A DNA stretch of 64,000 bases from contig NC_056423.1 in assembly GCF_905147365.1 (NCBI RefSeq), positions 414,501 to 478,500 on the forward strand, read 5' to 3'. Of the stretch, positions 1 through 9,829 are shown piece after piece (the first letter of the stretch is position 1; each line of letters opens with the position of its first letter). The notes under the pieces are model-generated. The model worked only from the letters and a program-made list of their open reading frames with translations, did not search any database and had not been told where the DNA came from. The translations under genes were made by a program, and so were the position numbers. The DNA is from Aricia agestis. Lineage: Eukaryota > Arthropoda > Insecta > Lepidoptera > Lycaenidae.

Positions 1-306
1 TGAGGCGCGTGTAGCGAACACGTGAACTCGCAGCCAAGGCACCGGCAAGGCCTGTGACTATCTACTAGATTCTAGTGCTTATACGACACTATGTCAGCAA
101 AATACTAGTCATTCGGCAAACATTGTATTGCCATAATATACGGCGTGTGCAATATGCACTGAGTTATAAGCAAAAACTTATATTTAGAAGTCTTTGGTTA
201 TAAGTACTATAACGTAGGTACTACGTAGCTTAGTACTTACATCTCAGTGAGTCAGTAGCAATATGCATAATGCATAATATTATTGCACACGCAGCTAGGA
301 TATGTT
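1..306. other. No gene seen
   Basis: AT-rich sequence without a convincing ORF. A short inverted pair ('gcgtgtgcaata' near 143 and 'tattgcacacgc' near 281-293) could be the ends of a small MITE, but I cannot assign it. Confidence 0.4.
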
Positions 307-890
307 TGATGCCTGTTTTCACCAATGGTCTCCCAACGCTAAGTGTTCCCTAGCGATCTTTGCGGTTCAAATATCTCTTAAAACAAACACATTTAAAAAA
401 AAAGACGGGTTGCACTCCGGGAGTGCCGGCAGAAGTGAAAACTTGATTATTAACGTTGTGCATTATTTTTTTTTAAACATTTTTTTATGAAAATCGATTT
501 TTGAAAAATCGATTTTTAAGAAATCGATTTTTTTAATTAATCGAAACCCTTACAATCGATTAAAAAATATCGACAATCGAAAAAAAACAATCGATTGTTC
601 GATTAATCGATTTCGATGTTACAACACTACTCTCCAACCGTCTTACGGTTTTTCGATCAGCACGAGAATCTGACGCGAGTTTCACAGTTTTTACCCGTCC
701 CACAAAAGTGCTCAACGCCGCTAAAGAAGTTTTCACTTCAAAAAGTAATGTTTTGCAAAAGTTCTTACGCCCTAAGGACGAACGTGACATACAAAAATTC
801 GTGAAATCTTGAAGGATATGTACCCTTAATGGCCGCTAGGGGTGGTCCCCTTAGCGTTAGGAGGCGGTTGGTGAAAACAGGCATGAGACC
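307..890. mobile_element. Non-autonomous DNA transposon with about 48-bp terminal inverted repeats
   Basis: The left end 'gatgcctgttttcaccaa...cccaacgctaag' (from about 308) is repeated inverted at about 835-888 ('cttagcg...ttggtgaaaacaggcat'). The interior carries the AATCGATT-rich repeat copy at 408-745, which occurs without these ends at 45.6 kb, so this looks like a nested arrangement. Confidence 0.6.
408..745. repeat. AATCGATT-rich repeat, copy 1
   Basis: It begins 'gttgcactccgggagtgccgg' and ends 'gttttcacttcaaaaa'; about 485-615 is crowded with the palindrome AATCGATT and variants. A second copy at 45601-46003 matches closely over its whole length with extra palindromic units. The subterminal motifs GAAGTGAAAAC and GTTTTCACTTC are inverted to each other, as in a transposon. 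Antisense reading frames here are not a gene. Confidence 0.8.
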
Positions 891-1060
891 CCTGTATAGA
901 GTTCACTGTAATGGAGGAACGCTTTTTTAACGTTTGTATGGACAAATTCATGACACTTGCCCATACAAATTTTAAAAAAAACTACTGCTACTTTCCCAGT
1001 CAACTCTACTTGAGGCGCAGAATACATAATATTAGTTAGTAACAACAGTGCTTGAGGGAC
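890..1060. mobile_element. Palindromic mariner-like MITE (family P), diverged copy
   Basis: It resembles family P ('gtatagagttcactgta...cccatacaaattttaaa...actgctactttcccag') but lacks the CAGGGTGTAAC ends and has several gaps. Decayed copy. Confidence 0.55.
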
Positions 1061-1072
1061 ACACAATCATTA

Positions 1073-1228
1073 CTAGATATATGACCGAGCTTTGCTCGGT
1101 ATTCGATGAAAATGACATTTTCTAAAAGTGATTCCTATCTAGATCGATTTATCGCCCCCGAAACCCCCTATATACTAAATTTCATGAAAATCGTTGGAGC
1201 CGATTCCGAGATTCCAATTATATATTAT
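1073..1228 (-). mobile_element. Non-autonomous Helitron (family 2), interrupted by a family P MITE
   Basis: Read on the minus strand it ends with the hairpin accgagcaaagctcggt followed by CTAG at 1076-1073. It matches the copy at 8245-8434 over 'ggaatctcggaatcggctcc' and 'gatcgattt'. The 5' half is split off by the MITE at 1229-1485, after which 'tacaagaat' looks like the rest of the TA-rich 5' region. Confidence 0.65.
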
Positions 1229-1485
1229 ACAGGGTGTAACAAAAACAAGTGATAATACTTTAGGGTGTGTATGTGTTCCTTCTAGGGAGTCCACTGTGAA
1301 AGTAGCAGAGCTGAAAGACCAAAAATTTTTTTCACTTTTATATGGGCAAGCGCCCGAACGTCACGAGTTTCCTCATACAAAAGTGAAAAAAAAATTGGTC
1401 TTTCAGCGCTGCTACTTTCACAGTGAACTCTCTATAAGGAACACATACACACCCTAAAGTATTATCACTTATTTTTGTTACACCA
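1229..1485. mobile_element. Palindromic mariner-like MITE (family P)
   Basis: Nearly full palindrome from 'acagggtgtaacaaaa' to 'tttttgttacacc'. The arms include 'agtgataatactttagggtg' and 'gtgaaagtagcagcgctgaaa' or close variants. Flanks are TA-rich, consistent with a TA target as in Tc1/mariner. It would fold into a long hairpin if transcribed. Confidence 0.8.
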
Positions 1486-1739
1486 TAATATATATTATAC
1501 AAGAATAGGGATGATGACAAGGTCAAAGATTAGCGAATTTTGTTAATAAAATAAAAAAATCACGGTGAAAAATAAGTGTACCCAAAATTTCAGTTTGATA
1601 GCATTTTTATTTTTTTTCTTATGCGCCTTCAAAGTTGGATAATCAAGTCGATTTTTTTTTTCACTTAAATTTCTTAATATTAGTATACCATTCGATAACT
1701 TAAGCAATTAAAAGCAACTTTTGTTATGTAACCACTTTC

Positions 1740-2007
1740 ATAAACGCAATATTTAATATACCTATCGAACAAAGTTCTCTTCCGATGCGTACAAACTACG
1801 AAAGAGTGACGTCAGTCTTTCGTAGCACTTTGTATGGAGCGTTTTGGGCAAGTCTATTTTATGAGATGTTTGAATTGTCATATCTTGGTGAATTTTTAGC
1901 TATCAGAGTCATTCTTTCAGCGATGTTTCTATTTTTTAAGGGTCTTTCAATTATCAATAAGAAAAAAAAATAGTCATCAAGCCTATTGCTCGTTTAAAGA
2001 TATAAGA
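1740..2007 (-). mobile_element. Helitron-like repeat, family-2 5' end on minus strand
   Basis: The minus strand starts at 2007 with TCTTATATCTTTAAACGAGC, the same 5' end as the Helitron at 8245, preceded by A as expected for A|T insertion. The body to the left ('gacgtcagtctttcgtag', 'tcatatcttggtgaattttta') is a dispersed repeat I recall from Lepidoptera. The 3' end was not found. The short ORF here is not considered a gene. Confidence 0.45.
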
Positions 2008-2009
2008 TA

Positions 2010-2344
2010 CACTCTTAACTCTAAAACATTAACACTTTGTTTTGTTACAACCTGTGTACGTCTCAATAATTGTAAATTGTAATAGGGAATATTACGCAAA
2101 GGTCGGAGCAGAGGGCGTTTGTAGCACATACAGTGAATAATCCAACTAAAATCCGGCATGTTGCACACGTCATATCAATATTGACAGAAACGCATTGTCA
2201 AACGTCGAACAAACATTTTTGTTTACTGTCTATGTTGGTGCTGCCGTTTAGCGTGAAAACGTTGCAGCAATAATAATAATATATCCTATTGTTTGAGACG
2301 TTGTCATGGAGACGTTACGTCACACTAATCTCAGAAATATAACG
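2010..2344. other. No gene seen
   Basis: No convincing ORF or repeat ends; mixed AT-rich sequence with a GC-balanced part around 2280-2330. Confidence 0.4.
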
Positions 2345-2876
2345 TAAATGACTAGTAGATTGGACAGTACCAGTCATTGGAAAAAGCACAAAAACACCAT
2401 ATTTATTAATGTTGCTTTAAAAATTTCCTGTTTTTAAAGTAAAAGAACGCCTGTTCTTAAAGAAAAACAGTCAGTTTTTAAATCCAATTACTAAATTATT
2501 CTGCACTCCTAAAAGTAAGACCAACATCCTAAAATACTCTCCCTTATCTAATATCTGTACTGATTACAACCTAGCTTGCGCATCTGTAAGGGACCTAGAT
2601 ATATTTTTTAATGATTCTTGTAAGAGTTTAAAAAGCAAATTAACCAAATATAATACTCAAACTTCTGTTTTCGAAAATTAAAACTACTTTGTAATCATTA
2701 TTAGATTTAAGAAATAATATCTACTGTTCTTAATGAATGCCGTACACGCCTATAATTGGCTTACACATAAGTGCATGTTTTAGTTAAGTAAGTATTTAAA
2801 TGTATTTCTGTTTTGCTGTTGGCGAGTCTAATAAATAAATAGACTAGTACTGTGAACTGTCCAATCTACTAGTTAT
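2345..2876. mobile_element. LINE 3' fragment bracketed by 22-bp inverted ends
   Basis: 'actagtagattggacagt' (2349-2366) returns inverted as 'actgtccaatctactagt' (2855-2872), with a few more matching bases outside. Between them is the C-terminus and 3' UTR of a jockey/CR1-like LINE, ending 'gttggcgagtctaataaataaata' before 2845. The inverted ends do not belong to a normal LINE. Confidence 0.6.
2493..2681 (+). pseudogene. LINE ORF2 C-terminal fragment (jockey/CR1-like reverse transcriptase end)
   Basis: Reading from 2493 gives KLFCTPKSKTNILKYSPLSN followed by ICTDYNLACASVRDLDIFFN and a stop at 2679-2681. The pattern 'TP.SKTN..KYSPL......N....S..DIF' is the usual last block of jockey/CR1-type LINE ORF2 proteins in insects. 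There is no start codon and no RT core, so this is a 5'-truncated remnant. The 3' UTR follows to about 2845. Confidence 0.7.
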
Positions 2877-2937
2877 TTACTCTATAGCGCGATGTAACAC
2901 AATCGTGCGCCGTTTGGTATGTTTCTTTGTATCTTAC

Positions 2938-3258
2938 CCATAAAGTTAATATACCTAGCGGAATAGAGCAACAATCTCGAGCTGTCAAACGAAACCGAAA
3001 TTGGTTTAATTTGTGTGTAAAAATATAAATATAATCATATTCAATCATGCTTGTGTAATAACGTACGTACTTACACAAGCATGATTGAACATGATTTCTA
3101 TGAGATTAAATTGTCAACGTGCGGCACGTGCCGACTGGACGTCAAAAAAAGAGTTCTGCTGTCATGTATCACACGTCTCTTTTTACCACGCAGTGTTACT
3201 GATAGTGACATCTCGCTTGCTCAGGCCTTTGTTTTTCTATTCCGCTAGGTATATTTTT
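2938..3258. mobile_element. Non-autonomous DNA transposon family T, copy 1
   Basis: Left end 'cataaagttaatatacctag' followed by 'cggaatagagcaacaa'; right end 'ctattccgctaggtata'. It shares its interior with 11386-11684 ('caatctcgagctgtcaaacg', 'gtcatgtatcaca', 'gtgacatctcgcttgctcag'). An internal palindrome at about 3041-3090 is built on 'cttgtgtaa...ttacacaag' plus 'tcaatcatg...catgattga'. Confidence 0.75.
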
Positions 3259-3472
3259 ACCTTTAGATGATGTCAGAAGTAGTTGGATGACCGCAAAGAA
3301 ATAAATTTTTGTATTTGCTTTATAATCGAGGTCATAGGTTAGATAATAGATAGTAGAAACCCATGAAGGATGTAGAATAAATAAGATTGAAGGTGCATAA
3401 TCATGTACTAAGTACTTAAATTTGAGAGAACTTTATCATAGTTTTCTTCGCAATTGCTACTAACTACTATTT
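3259..3472. other. No gene seen
   Basis: AT-rich sequence between two mobile elements; nothing recognised. Confidence 0.4.
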
Positions 3473-3526
3473 TCTTCTAGATATACCTCTTCTTTGTCTC
3501 TTCTTTGTCCACCCCATGTTCCCAGT

Positions 3527-5044
3527 TCATCTGGGGTCGGGTCTCCCTGTACGTTTGCGCCAGAATTTTCTGTTCTGGGTTGTCTCAGTAGTTAGGCTTT
3601 CCTGGTCCATCTCTCTCTTGATGTTGTTCCACCAGGTTGCGGGTGGTCTTCCTGGTCTCTTGTACACGTTTGGTATATTGAGGACTTTCTTTACGGCGTA
3701 GGCATCGTCTCTTCTTTGTATGTGACCGTACCATCTCAGTCTGGACTCTTTGACTTTTTCCACAACAGAAGCTACCCCGAACGAGCCCCTTATGTACTCA
3801 TTGCGGACTTTATCTATGCGGGTTACACCAGCCGCCCATCTGAGCATCTTCATCTCATTCACGTGCAGTTGTTGTTCGTGAGCTTTTTTCATAGTCCAAC
3901 ATTCCGCACCATAGGTAAGAGTGGGCCTTACCACGGACTTATAAACTTTACCCTTGATTTTGATGGGCATTCTAGGGTCACATAGAACACCAGTCAAAGA
4001 CCTCCACTTGAGCCATGCTGAATTTATACGGTGTTGGACATCTTTGTCTGCGTTTGCATCTGATGTTAGGATGGATCCAAGATACTTAAAGCTCTCTACC
4101 TTCGGGAGTGCTATGCCGTCTATGAACACATTATTGCCTGCATTTTCCGTTCCTTCGTAATTACATTCCATGTATTCTGTCTTGCTGCGGCTGATGCGTA
4201 GTCCATATTTCTCTATTCTATCTACCCAAAGATTAAACGTTTCTTGTAGGTCAGTGACGGTTTTGCTTATGAGTGCTATGTCATCCGCATAGAGCATGCA
4301 CCATGGTGTAGGTTGCTGTATGTCACGTGTTATGTAATCCATGCATAGGTTAAATAGAAGTGGGTTTAAGGCTGAGCCTTGGTGTACACCTACGTTCACC
4401 TGAAATGAACCACTAAGACCAGCAGGGCTTTTGACGGTGGTTGTAGTACCAGTGTACATGTCCTGAACTATCAGTGAGTATTGCTCCGGGATGCCATGTG
4501 ATCTTAAGGACTGCCAAACCAGATTTCGTGGTACCCTGTCAAAAGCCTTTTCAAGGTCTATAAAGAGGAGATGTAGGTTTTCTTTATTAGCGCGGTGCTT
4601 TTCCATTAAAATTCGAATTGTCTGGATGGCGTCGATGGTAGATTTCCCGGCTACGAAGCCGAATTGATTCTCAGTTACACTACTGATAGCTGATATACTT
4701 GAAGCTATTATCCGTTCCCAGATCTTAAGGGTGTGCGAAGTCAATTTTATACCTCTATAGTTATTGCATTGTGCAATGTCTCCCTTGTTCTTAAAAATTG
4801 GGCACAGTGTGCTCTTACGCCACGAATCAGGTATAGTGCCTTCTCTTAGGATGCTGTTGAAGAGCTTTGTTAGCCACGGTACTGCGTCTCCAATTTTCTT
4901 CCAGATATCAGCTGGTACCTGGTCTGGGCCTACAGCCTTACGATATTTCATTTTGGCTATTGCAGTTTTGGTTTCATCTAGAGATATAGCATTAATGGGT
5001 CCTTCAGTTGGTGCTATATGAGGTAAAGGTTCGTATAGCACCAA
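3527..5044 (-). pseudogene. Reverse transcriptase of RTE-like LINE, N-terminally truncated, frame open
   Basis: About 500 codons without a stop. Reverse transcriptase blocks in order: NYRGIKL (95-101), ENQFGFVAGKSTIDAI (125-140), FIDLEKAFDRVPR (161-173), HQGSALNPLLF (221-231), the catalytic YADD (252-255), then the thumb and a C-terminal Cys/His-free tail ending GRPDPR. The NYRGIKL.S...KIWER and PWCMLYADD blocks are characteristic of RTE-type elements. Full-length RTE proteins also have an N-terminal apurinic endonuclease of some 250-300 residues or more, absent here. There is no true ATG: the apparent start is a TTG inside the fold-back junction. The intact frame means a young but dead-on-arrival insertion. 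Confidence 0.85.
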
Positions 5045-5113
5045 CTGAAGGACCCATTAATGCTATATCTCTAGATGAAACCAAAACTGCAATAGCCAAA
5101 ATAAAATATCGTA
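4939..5113. repeat. 80-bp snap-back hairpin at the LINE 5' terminus
   Basis: Bases 5034-5113 are the reverse complement of 4939-5018 with one or two mismatches, separated by a 15-base loop (5019-5033). The tip of the stem is TGCTATA/TATAGCA. The right arm lies inside the target duplication, so it was made during insertion. Confidence 0.9.
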
Positions 5114-5131
5114 TCTTCTAGATATACCTAG

Positions 5132-5377
5132 TTTTTTTTAATGAAATAAGGGGGCAAACGAGAAAACGGGTCACCTGATGGAAAGCAACTTCCGTCGCCT
5201 ATGGACACTCACAAATCGCAATATCAGAAGAGCTGCAGGGGGAATAGCCAATAGGGTAATAGGGTAGGAGATAGGGCGTCCGGTAAACTTACTCACTCGG
5301 CTCGTTTTTTGTGATCCTGTGGTATTTCTCCGGTCGAGCCGGAGTTGGCCATTCGTGCCGAAGATGGCTCTCCCACC
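5132..5377 (-). repeat. Dispersed repeat A, minus orientation
   Basis: On the minus strand it runs from 'gggagagccatctt' to 'cccccttatttcatt' plus poly(A). It shares 'gtgacccgttt', 'ggaagttgctttccatcagg' and the 'gagtgagtaagtttaccgg' block with copies at 10.2, 19.1, 43.1, 43.5, 46.1-46.8 and 62.9 kb. The A-rich 3' end suggests a retroposed element (SINE or LINE 3' part). It abuts the LINE target duplication. Confidence 0.75.
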
Positions 5378-5743
5378 TAAATAATTTAGGAGTCCTAATT
5401 TCAAGGACCATTACTATGGAATTTCATACTTAAAATTAGAAGTTCTACAGGATAATTAAGTATAGCTACAGCCTACAGCAAAGCAACATGCAAGCAACAG
5501 CTACTTATTGTAATACCTGTTGCATTGCTGTCGCAAGAAGTCACCCTGCGTGATCGAATGATAATGATGACGATTCAGTCCAGAATTCAGGATTAATTCT
5601 ATAAATAATAATATTATGGTAATGGTCTCGACTGTCGAGACTCGAGAGCTATTGTAAAACAGCACGTGATGTCAACTCGTGCGGAATTACCGAATCAACG
5701 AGTTGAAGGCTCCCTTTCGTAATTCCTTTCAGGGAAATGAGAA

Positions 5744-5910
5744 CTAGCTGTTGCCCGCGACTCCGTCCGCGTGGATTTGGTTGTGGTTCCCGTTTCCGTG
5801 GAAATGCCGGGATAAAATGTAGCCCACTGCCTACATTACTGCAAAAATTTCCCAAAATCAAAAATCGGTGTCAAATTTCAAAATACCCAAAAACCGCTGT
5901 GCACTTGTTT
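5744..5910 (-). mobile_element. Non-autonomous Helitron (family 1), 3' part
   Basis: On the minus strand it ends ccgcgtggac-like hairpin, 'cgcgggcaacagctag', followed by T, as in the complete copies at 14.5, 23.9, 41.0 and 56.2 kb. The 5' end is missing. Confidence 0.7.
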
Positions 5911-5928
5911 CCAGTTAAAAAGTAGCTT

Positions 5929-6092
5929 ACAGTTCGACAAGGCTTTATATGAACGTGGCGAGAAAAGGAACTAAACGCTTTTATCATACAAAAACGTCAC
6001 TTTTGACATGTATTTGACAGTTCTCCTTTACCAGCAGTGCTCCGGTCAATGTCACACACGTTCATTATTAAGAGCCTTGTCAAGTCTAAGCT
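5929..6092. mobile_element. Small MITE with about 30-bp inverted ends
   Basis: Left 'cttacagttcgacaaggct...gaacgtg', right 'cacgttcatta...agccttgtcaagtctaag'. No ORF. Target duplication not resolved. Confidence 0.55.
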
Positions 6093-6784
6093 AGTAGTTT
6101 TGCTTTTAGACGATAGGTGAAATATAGAAAAGTGGGCGGAGCTTGACACCCCCTCACCCCGCAAATTGACACGCGTCGTTTCATAAGCAAATTTGATTAG
6201 GTATCACACCTCCTCTTTGTATTAGCTCCGTGATTATACTATAGTATTTGTAAACGTTATTGAAATGAAACTGGTAAAACGGATCGAAAAACCGTAAAAC
6301 GGGTTTACAGTTTACATCCATGACCCAAGTATCCCGTATGCAAGTGAGCAATGATCCTCCTAGTTGGATGACTTGATCCGGAATATTCAATTCATTAAAT
6401 TTTAAATGTGATGTCACCAAACTTGGACCCCCTGTTCCCTCCCCCTCCTTGTCATACTTCGTACATACTTTATGGATGGTCCCAAACGACATTCAACGCG
6501 TGAGAATCCCCTGGCCATAGCCTGCATGCTTTCCTGTCCTCTCTGCATTTTTCGTCTAATTACAACTCACGTGTTGGCCTCGCGACCACGCGCGCGGTCA
6601 GCGCCGTAGCCCGCACGTGACTGTTACGTCACGTTCACGTAACGCATACCGTGCAGACGTGAAATCACGTATTATTGACGTATACCATTGTATACTACGG
6701 TGGCAGATAGAAGTGAAGTTGTAGGCGTTGTCACAGATTAAAAAGTTTGCATTCCAATTCAAATTCCAAATTTCATTCCAAAAA
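6093..6784. other. No gene seen
   Basis: A 103-codon minus-strand ORF (6181-6492) shows no motif I recognise and ordinary AT-rich composition. 6590-6680 is richer in CACGT and ACGTCA motifs ('cacgtgactgttacgtcacg'). Confidence 0.35.
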
Positions 6785-7300
6785 GTCGGCCAAGTACGAG
6801 TCGGACGAACGGTTTCGCACGAAGGGTTTCGTACCGATACAGAGCAAAAATAGCCTAAAAAATATATTTTTTGTAAGGGAGGTTTATTTTATTTTAATAT
6901 TATTATTGAATATAAATGTACACATCTAACAAAAGATTATGTGAAAAATTTAAGTGCCTACCTCTTTGATTATATATGTATACTACACGTGTGTAGTATT
7001 AATAATATAATCAAAGGCCATCTCTTGCCATTATTGATATACTTAGAGGGAAAAAGGCCGGAAAAATCACGTTTGTTGTAACTTGTATGGGAGCCCCCCT
7101 TACACATTAATTTTATTTTGTTTTTAGTATTTTTTGTTATAGCGGCAACAGATATACAGTTTACACAATTTATGAAAATTTCAGAAGTCTAGCTATAGCC
7201 GTTCTTGAGATACAGCCTGGAGATAGACAGACGGACAAACAACGAAGTCTTAGTAATAGGGTCCCGTTTTTACCTATTGGGTACGGAACCCTAAAAACGA
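6785..7300 (+). repeat. Dispersed repeat E, near-complete copy
   Basis: It starts 'cggccaagtacgagtcgg', passes 'tatgggagccccccttac', 'gcggcaacagatata', 'gagatacagcctggaga', and ends 'gggtacggaaccctaaaa'. This is a very common lepidopteran interspersed repeat; other pieces lie at 7.5, 18.6, 20.4 and 60.2 kb. It carries an insertion or expansion around 6850-7020. No coding capacity. Confidence 0.8.
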
Positions 7301-7434
7301 ACCAGGAGTTTTGTCAAGCAGTGGAACGGGAAGCTGATATTATTTACTGTCTTACTCTCTCTCGACGTAGAGCGTCTGAATTTTCCTTTCCTGACGCCGC
7401 CAGCTGAACATTTACCCATCTCCGGTCTTTAATG

Positions 7435-7510
7435 CTTCAAATTCTTCTCGCCGGTATAGTTCCCGAATCGGTGGTAGGCACCGTAGTAACAACATTCTGA
7501 AAGCATTTTC
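7435..7510 (+). repeat. LINE 3' UTR fragment
   Basis: 'cttctcgccggtatagttcc' and 'cgaatcggtggtaggcacc' match the LINE 3' UTR at 44360-44410. Only this short block remains. Confidence 0.6.
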
Positions 7511-7534
7511 AAATGTGTGAAAAATTCAAGTGCC

Positions 7535-7866
7535 TACCTCTTGCCATTATTGATATGGAGCGAAAAGGCCGAAAAAATAACATTTGTTGAATGGGAATAT
7601 TTTGTTAAATATTAATTTTATTTAGTTTTCAGTATTTGTTGTTGTAGCGGCAACAGATATTACATTATACGGCAACAGATATTACATTATACAATAGATA
7701 TAATTTTCACAGATTATGTACCTATACATATTATATAATCTGTGAAAATTTCGGAAGTCTAGCTATAGCGGTTCTTGAGATACAGCCTGGAGACAGACAG
7801 ACGGACAGACAACGAAGTCTTAGTAATAGGGTCCCGTTTTTACCCTTTGGGTAGGGAACCCTAAAA
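7535..7866 (+). repeat. Dispersed repeat E, second copy with internal duplication
   Basis: The same family as 6785-7300, ending 'gggtagggaaccctaaaaa'. A 22-bp unit 'ggcaacagatattacattata' plus 'c' is duplicated, and 'attttcacagattat' at 7700 is mirrored by 'ataatctgtgaaaat' at 7735. Confidence 0.8.
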
Positions 7867-8218
7867 AGTTGCTAAAAAATCTAGCTACAACTTTTCTAAA
7901 ATTGTAGCTGCCTGATACCGAAAAATTGCTAGATCTAGCTACAAAGTAGCTTAAAGTTGACAACCCTGCGAGTGCCACGTGTATTCAGTATTTTTATTCC
8001 CTTCGTAAGGTCAGGCGCATCGTATGTGGCATCGTGGTCGCCCGACGCCCAGCCGGCAGCCGCTCACGTTGGTCGTCGCGTGCGCCGAAGGTTGCCGCAT
8101 TGGGAGTTACGTCACGCGTCGCCAGTACGTGGGTGACAGAGCATTATTTTGATAAAAGATTGCTTAATGACTATAATTGTTCTCAACTTCTTCTTCAAGA
8201 AAAATGTAGATACATTTA

Positions 8219-8675
8219 CAAGGTGTAACAAAACTAAGTGATAATCTTATATCTTTAAACGAGCTTATATATAATATAGTTGGAATCTCGGAATCGGCTC
8301 CAACAATTCTCATGAAATTTAGTATATAGGGTGTTCCGGGAGCGAAAAATCGATCTAGCTAGGAATCATATTTAGAAAATGTCATTTTATTCGTGTTTTA
8401 TCGGATACCGAGCAAAGCTCGATCAAACAGCTAGTACTACTAATACTACTAATAAAGTTTATGATGTGTACGTGTTCCTTGAGGTGAGTTCACTGTGAAG
8501 CAGCGCTCAAAGACCAATTTTTTTTAACTTTTGTAAGGGCAAGTTTCACGAGTTTCCCCATACAAAAGTGAAAAAAATTGGTCTTTCAGCGCTGCTAATT
8601 TCACAGTGAACTCACTACAAGGAACACGTACACACCCTAAAGTATTATCACTTAGTTTTGTTACACCCTGTATAT
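8219..8675. mobile_element. Palindromic mariner-like MITE (family P), split by a Helitron
   Basis: Left arm 'ggtgtaacaaaactaagtga', right arm 'agttttgttacaccctgta'. After 'gtgataa' the sequence is interrupted by the Helitron at 8245-8434 and resumes near 8435. TA-rich flanks. Confidence 0.8.
8245..8434 (+). mobile_element. Non-autonomous Helitron (family 2), complete
   Basis: It starts TCTTATATCTTTAAACGAGC and ends with hairpin 'ccgagcaaagctcg' and CTAG. It sits between A and T, as expected for rolling-circle insertion, inside the MITE. Related pieces at 1073-1228, 2007 and 37216. Confidence 0.8.
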
Positions 8676-8879
8676 CAGAGTCGGAGGAGAAGAAAAAACA
8701 GTTAAAAACAGATTGGTTGAGAACCATCATATTAATAACCTAGGAGTTCAAGTATCCAACAGCACTTAGAGAGTTAAGATTAACTTTAATTTAATGACGA
8801 TTTTGTAATAAGCTTCGTTCATCTATTGTTAAAGTCGTCATCAGGCATCATTAAATATCTCAGATAACTATAGTTGGTT

Positions 8880-9046
8880 GCGCCAAAATTTGTTTATCGT
8901 GCAACAACCGTACAAATTGCGGGATAAAAAGTATCCTATGTCCTTAGCCCGGGACTTAAAGTATCTACATATCAAATTTTAGCAAAATTGGTTCAGCGGT
9001 TTGGCTGTGAAGAGGTAACAGACAGACATACACACTTTCGCCTTCA
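8880..9046 (-). mobile_element. Non-autonomous Helitron (family 1), partial
   Basis: Minus-strand matches to 'acctcttcac', 'gctgaaccaattttgct', 'gggataaaaagtatcctatg' (seen reversed) and 'cgataaac'. The CTAG end is not seen. Confidence 0.65.
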
Positions 9047-9259
9047 TGAGTAGGTATAAGTAATTAGTAAAGACTATGGTTCTTTCTCTCTCGTAAGTTC
9101 TCTCTTGTGTTGTCAAATTTCGAGAACAGGAAACAAGAGGTGATAATGTTGAGCTAAGAATACATTAATACAACCATAAACCTATAAGTATATATTATAA
9201 GTCTATGAATACAACAGTCGCCCGGCGCGCATGGACGAACTAATTATGTCATACTGTAT

Positions 9260-9819
9260 TAGGGTTGCCAACTTTTGTCACAAGAAATAAAGTTCGGATC
9301 TCTGAAGTATTTTAAACTGCATTTTAGAAAAATGAACAGTATTTTTAATTTTATTTAATTATTATTTTAATTAAGTACTTACATTTTACAGCTTCTCGAA
9401 CAACTTACTAAAAATAAAAAATAAATGCGTCTAAGCTTAATACGTTATAACTTATAACTTATAAGTCATAACAAAATATTCATAAAGTGATCACTGATCA
9501 TATTTTGATGCTGAAAACAGTATTTTGTATAAGTACTTTATTTTTGCTCAACAGTAAATTGTATAAATTAGTGAAAAACAGTGTAATGCTAAGTACTCAC
9601 AATTCACATAGGGTTTTACTCGATCGAGCAATCACGTCGAGTCGACGACGGCTCGCGTCGAGTAAGTCCGAAGGAAACATCGAGCCGGCTCGATGCGAGC
9701 CTTCGAGCTGTGAGTTTTTCGGTCCACAACGTGATTTTTGCTCGATTTGTAGTAAAACTATCGAGCAAAACCGTATGTTGCCAACTAAACTGTTTAAAAC
9801 AGTATATTTAGCAACCCTA
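9260..9819. mobile_element. hAT-type MITE, 560 bp
   Basis: Ends TAGGGTTGCCAAC and (inverted) TAGGGTTGCTAAA, flanked by 8-base duplications tactgtat (9252-9259) and cactgtat (9820-9827), 7 of 8 matching, which is the hAT target length. The interior holds a partial inverted block around 'gctcgat'/'atcgagc'. The 133-codon ORF reading through it has no transposase motifs. Confidence 0.7.
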
Positions 9820-9829
9820 CACTGTATAG

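Larger units (their letters stand above)
3489..5113 (-). mobile_element. 5'-truncated RTE-like LINE with 16-bp target duplication
   Basis: The element is flanked by TCTTCTAGATATACCT at 3473-3488 and 5114-5129, a perfect 16-bp direct repeat, so the limits are firm. It is transcribed leftwards. The 3' UTR is only about 40 bases and ends in repeats of 'acaaagaag' instead of poly(A), as is usual in the RTE clade. The 5' end (right side) is truncated and folded back on itself (see 4939-5113). No endonuclease domain remains. Confidence 0.88.

Noticed and set aside
6181..6492. 103-codon minus ORF
   Set aside because: No recognisable domain and composition like its surroundings; could not be supported as a gene.
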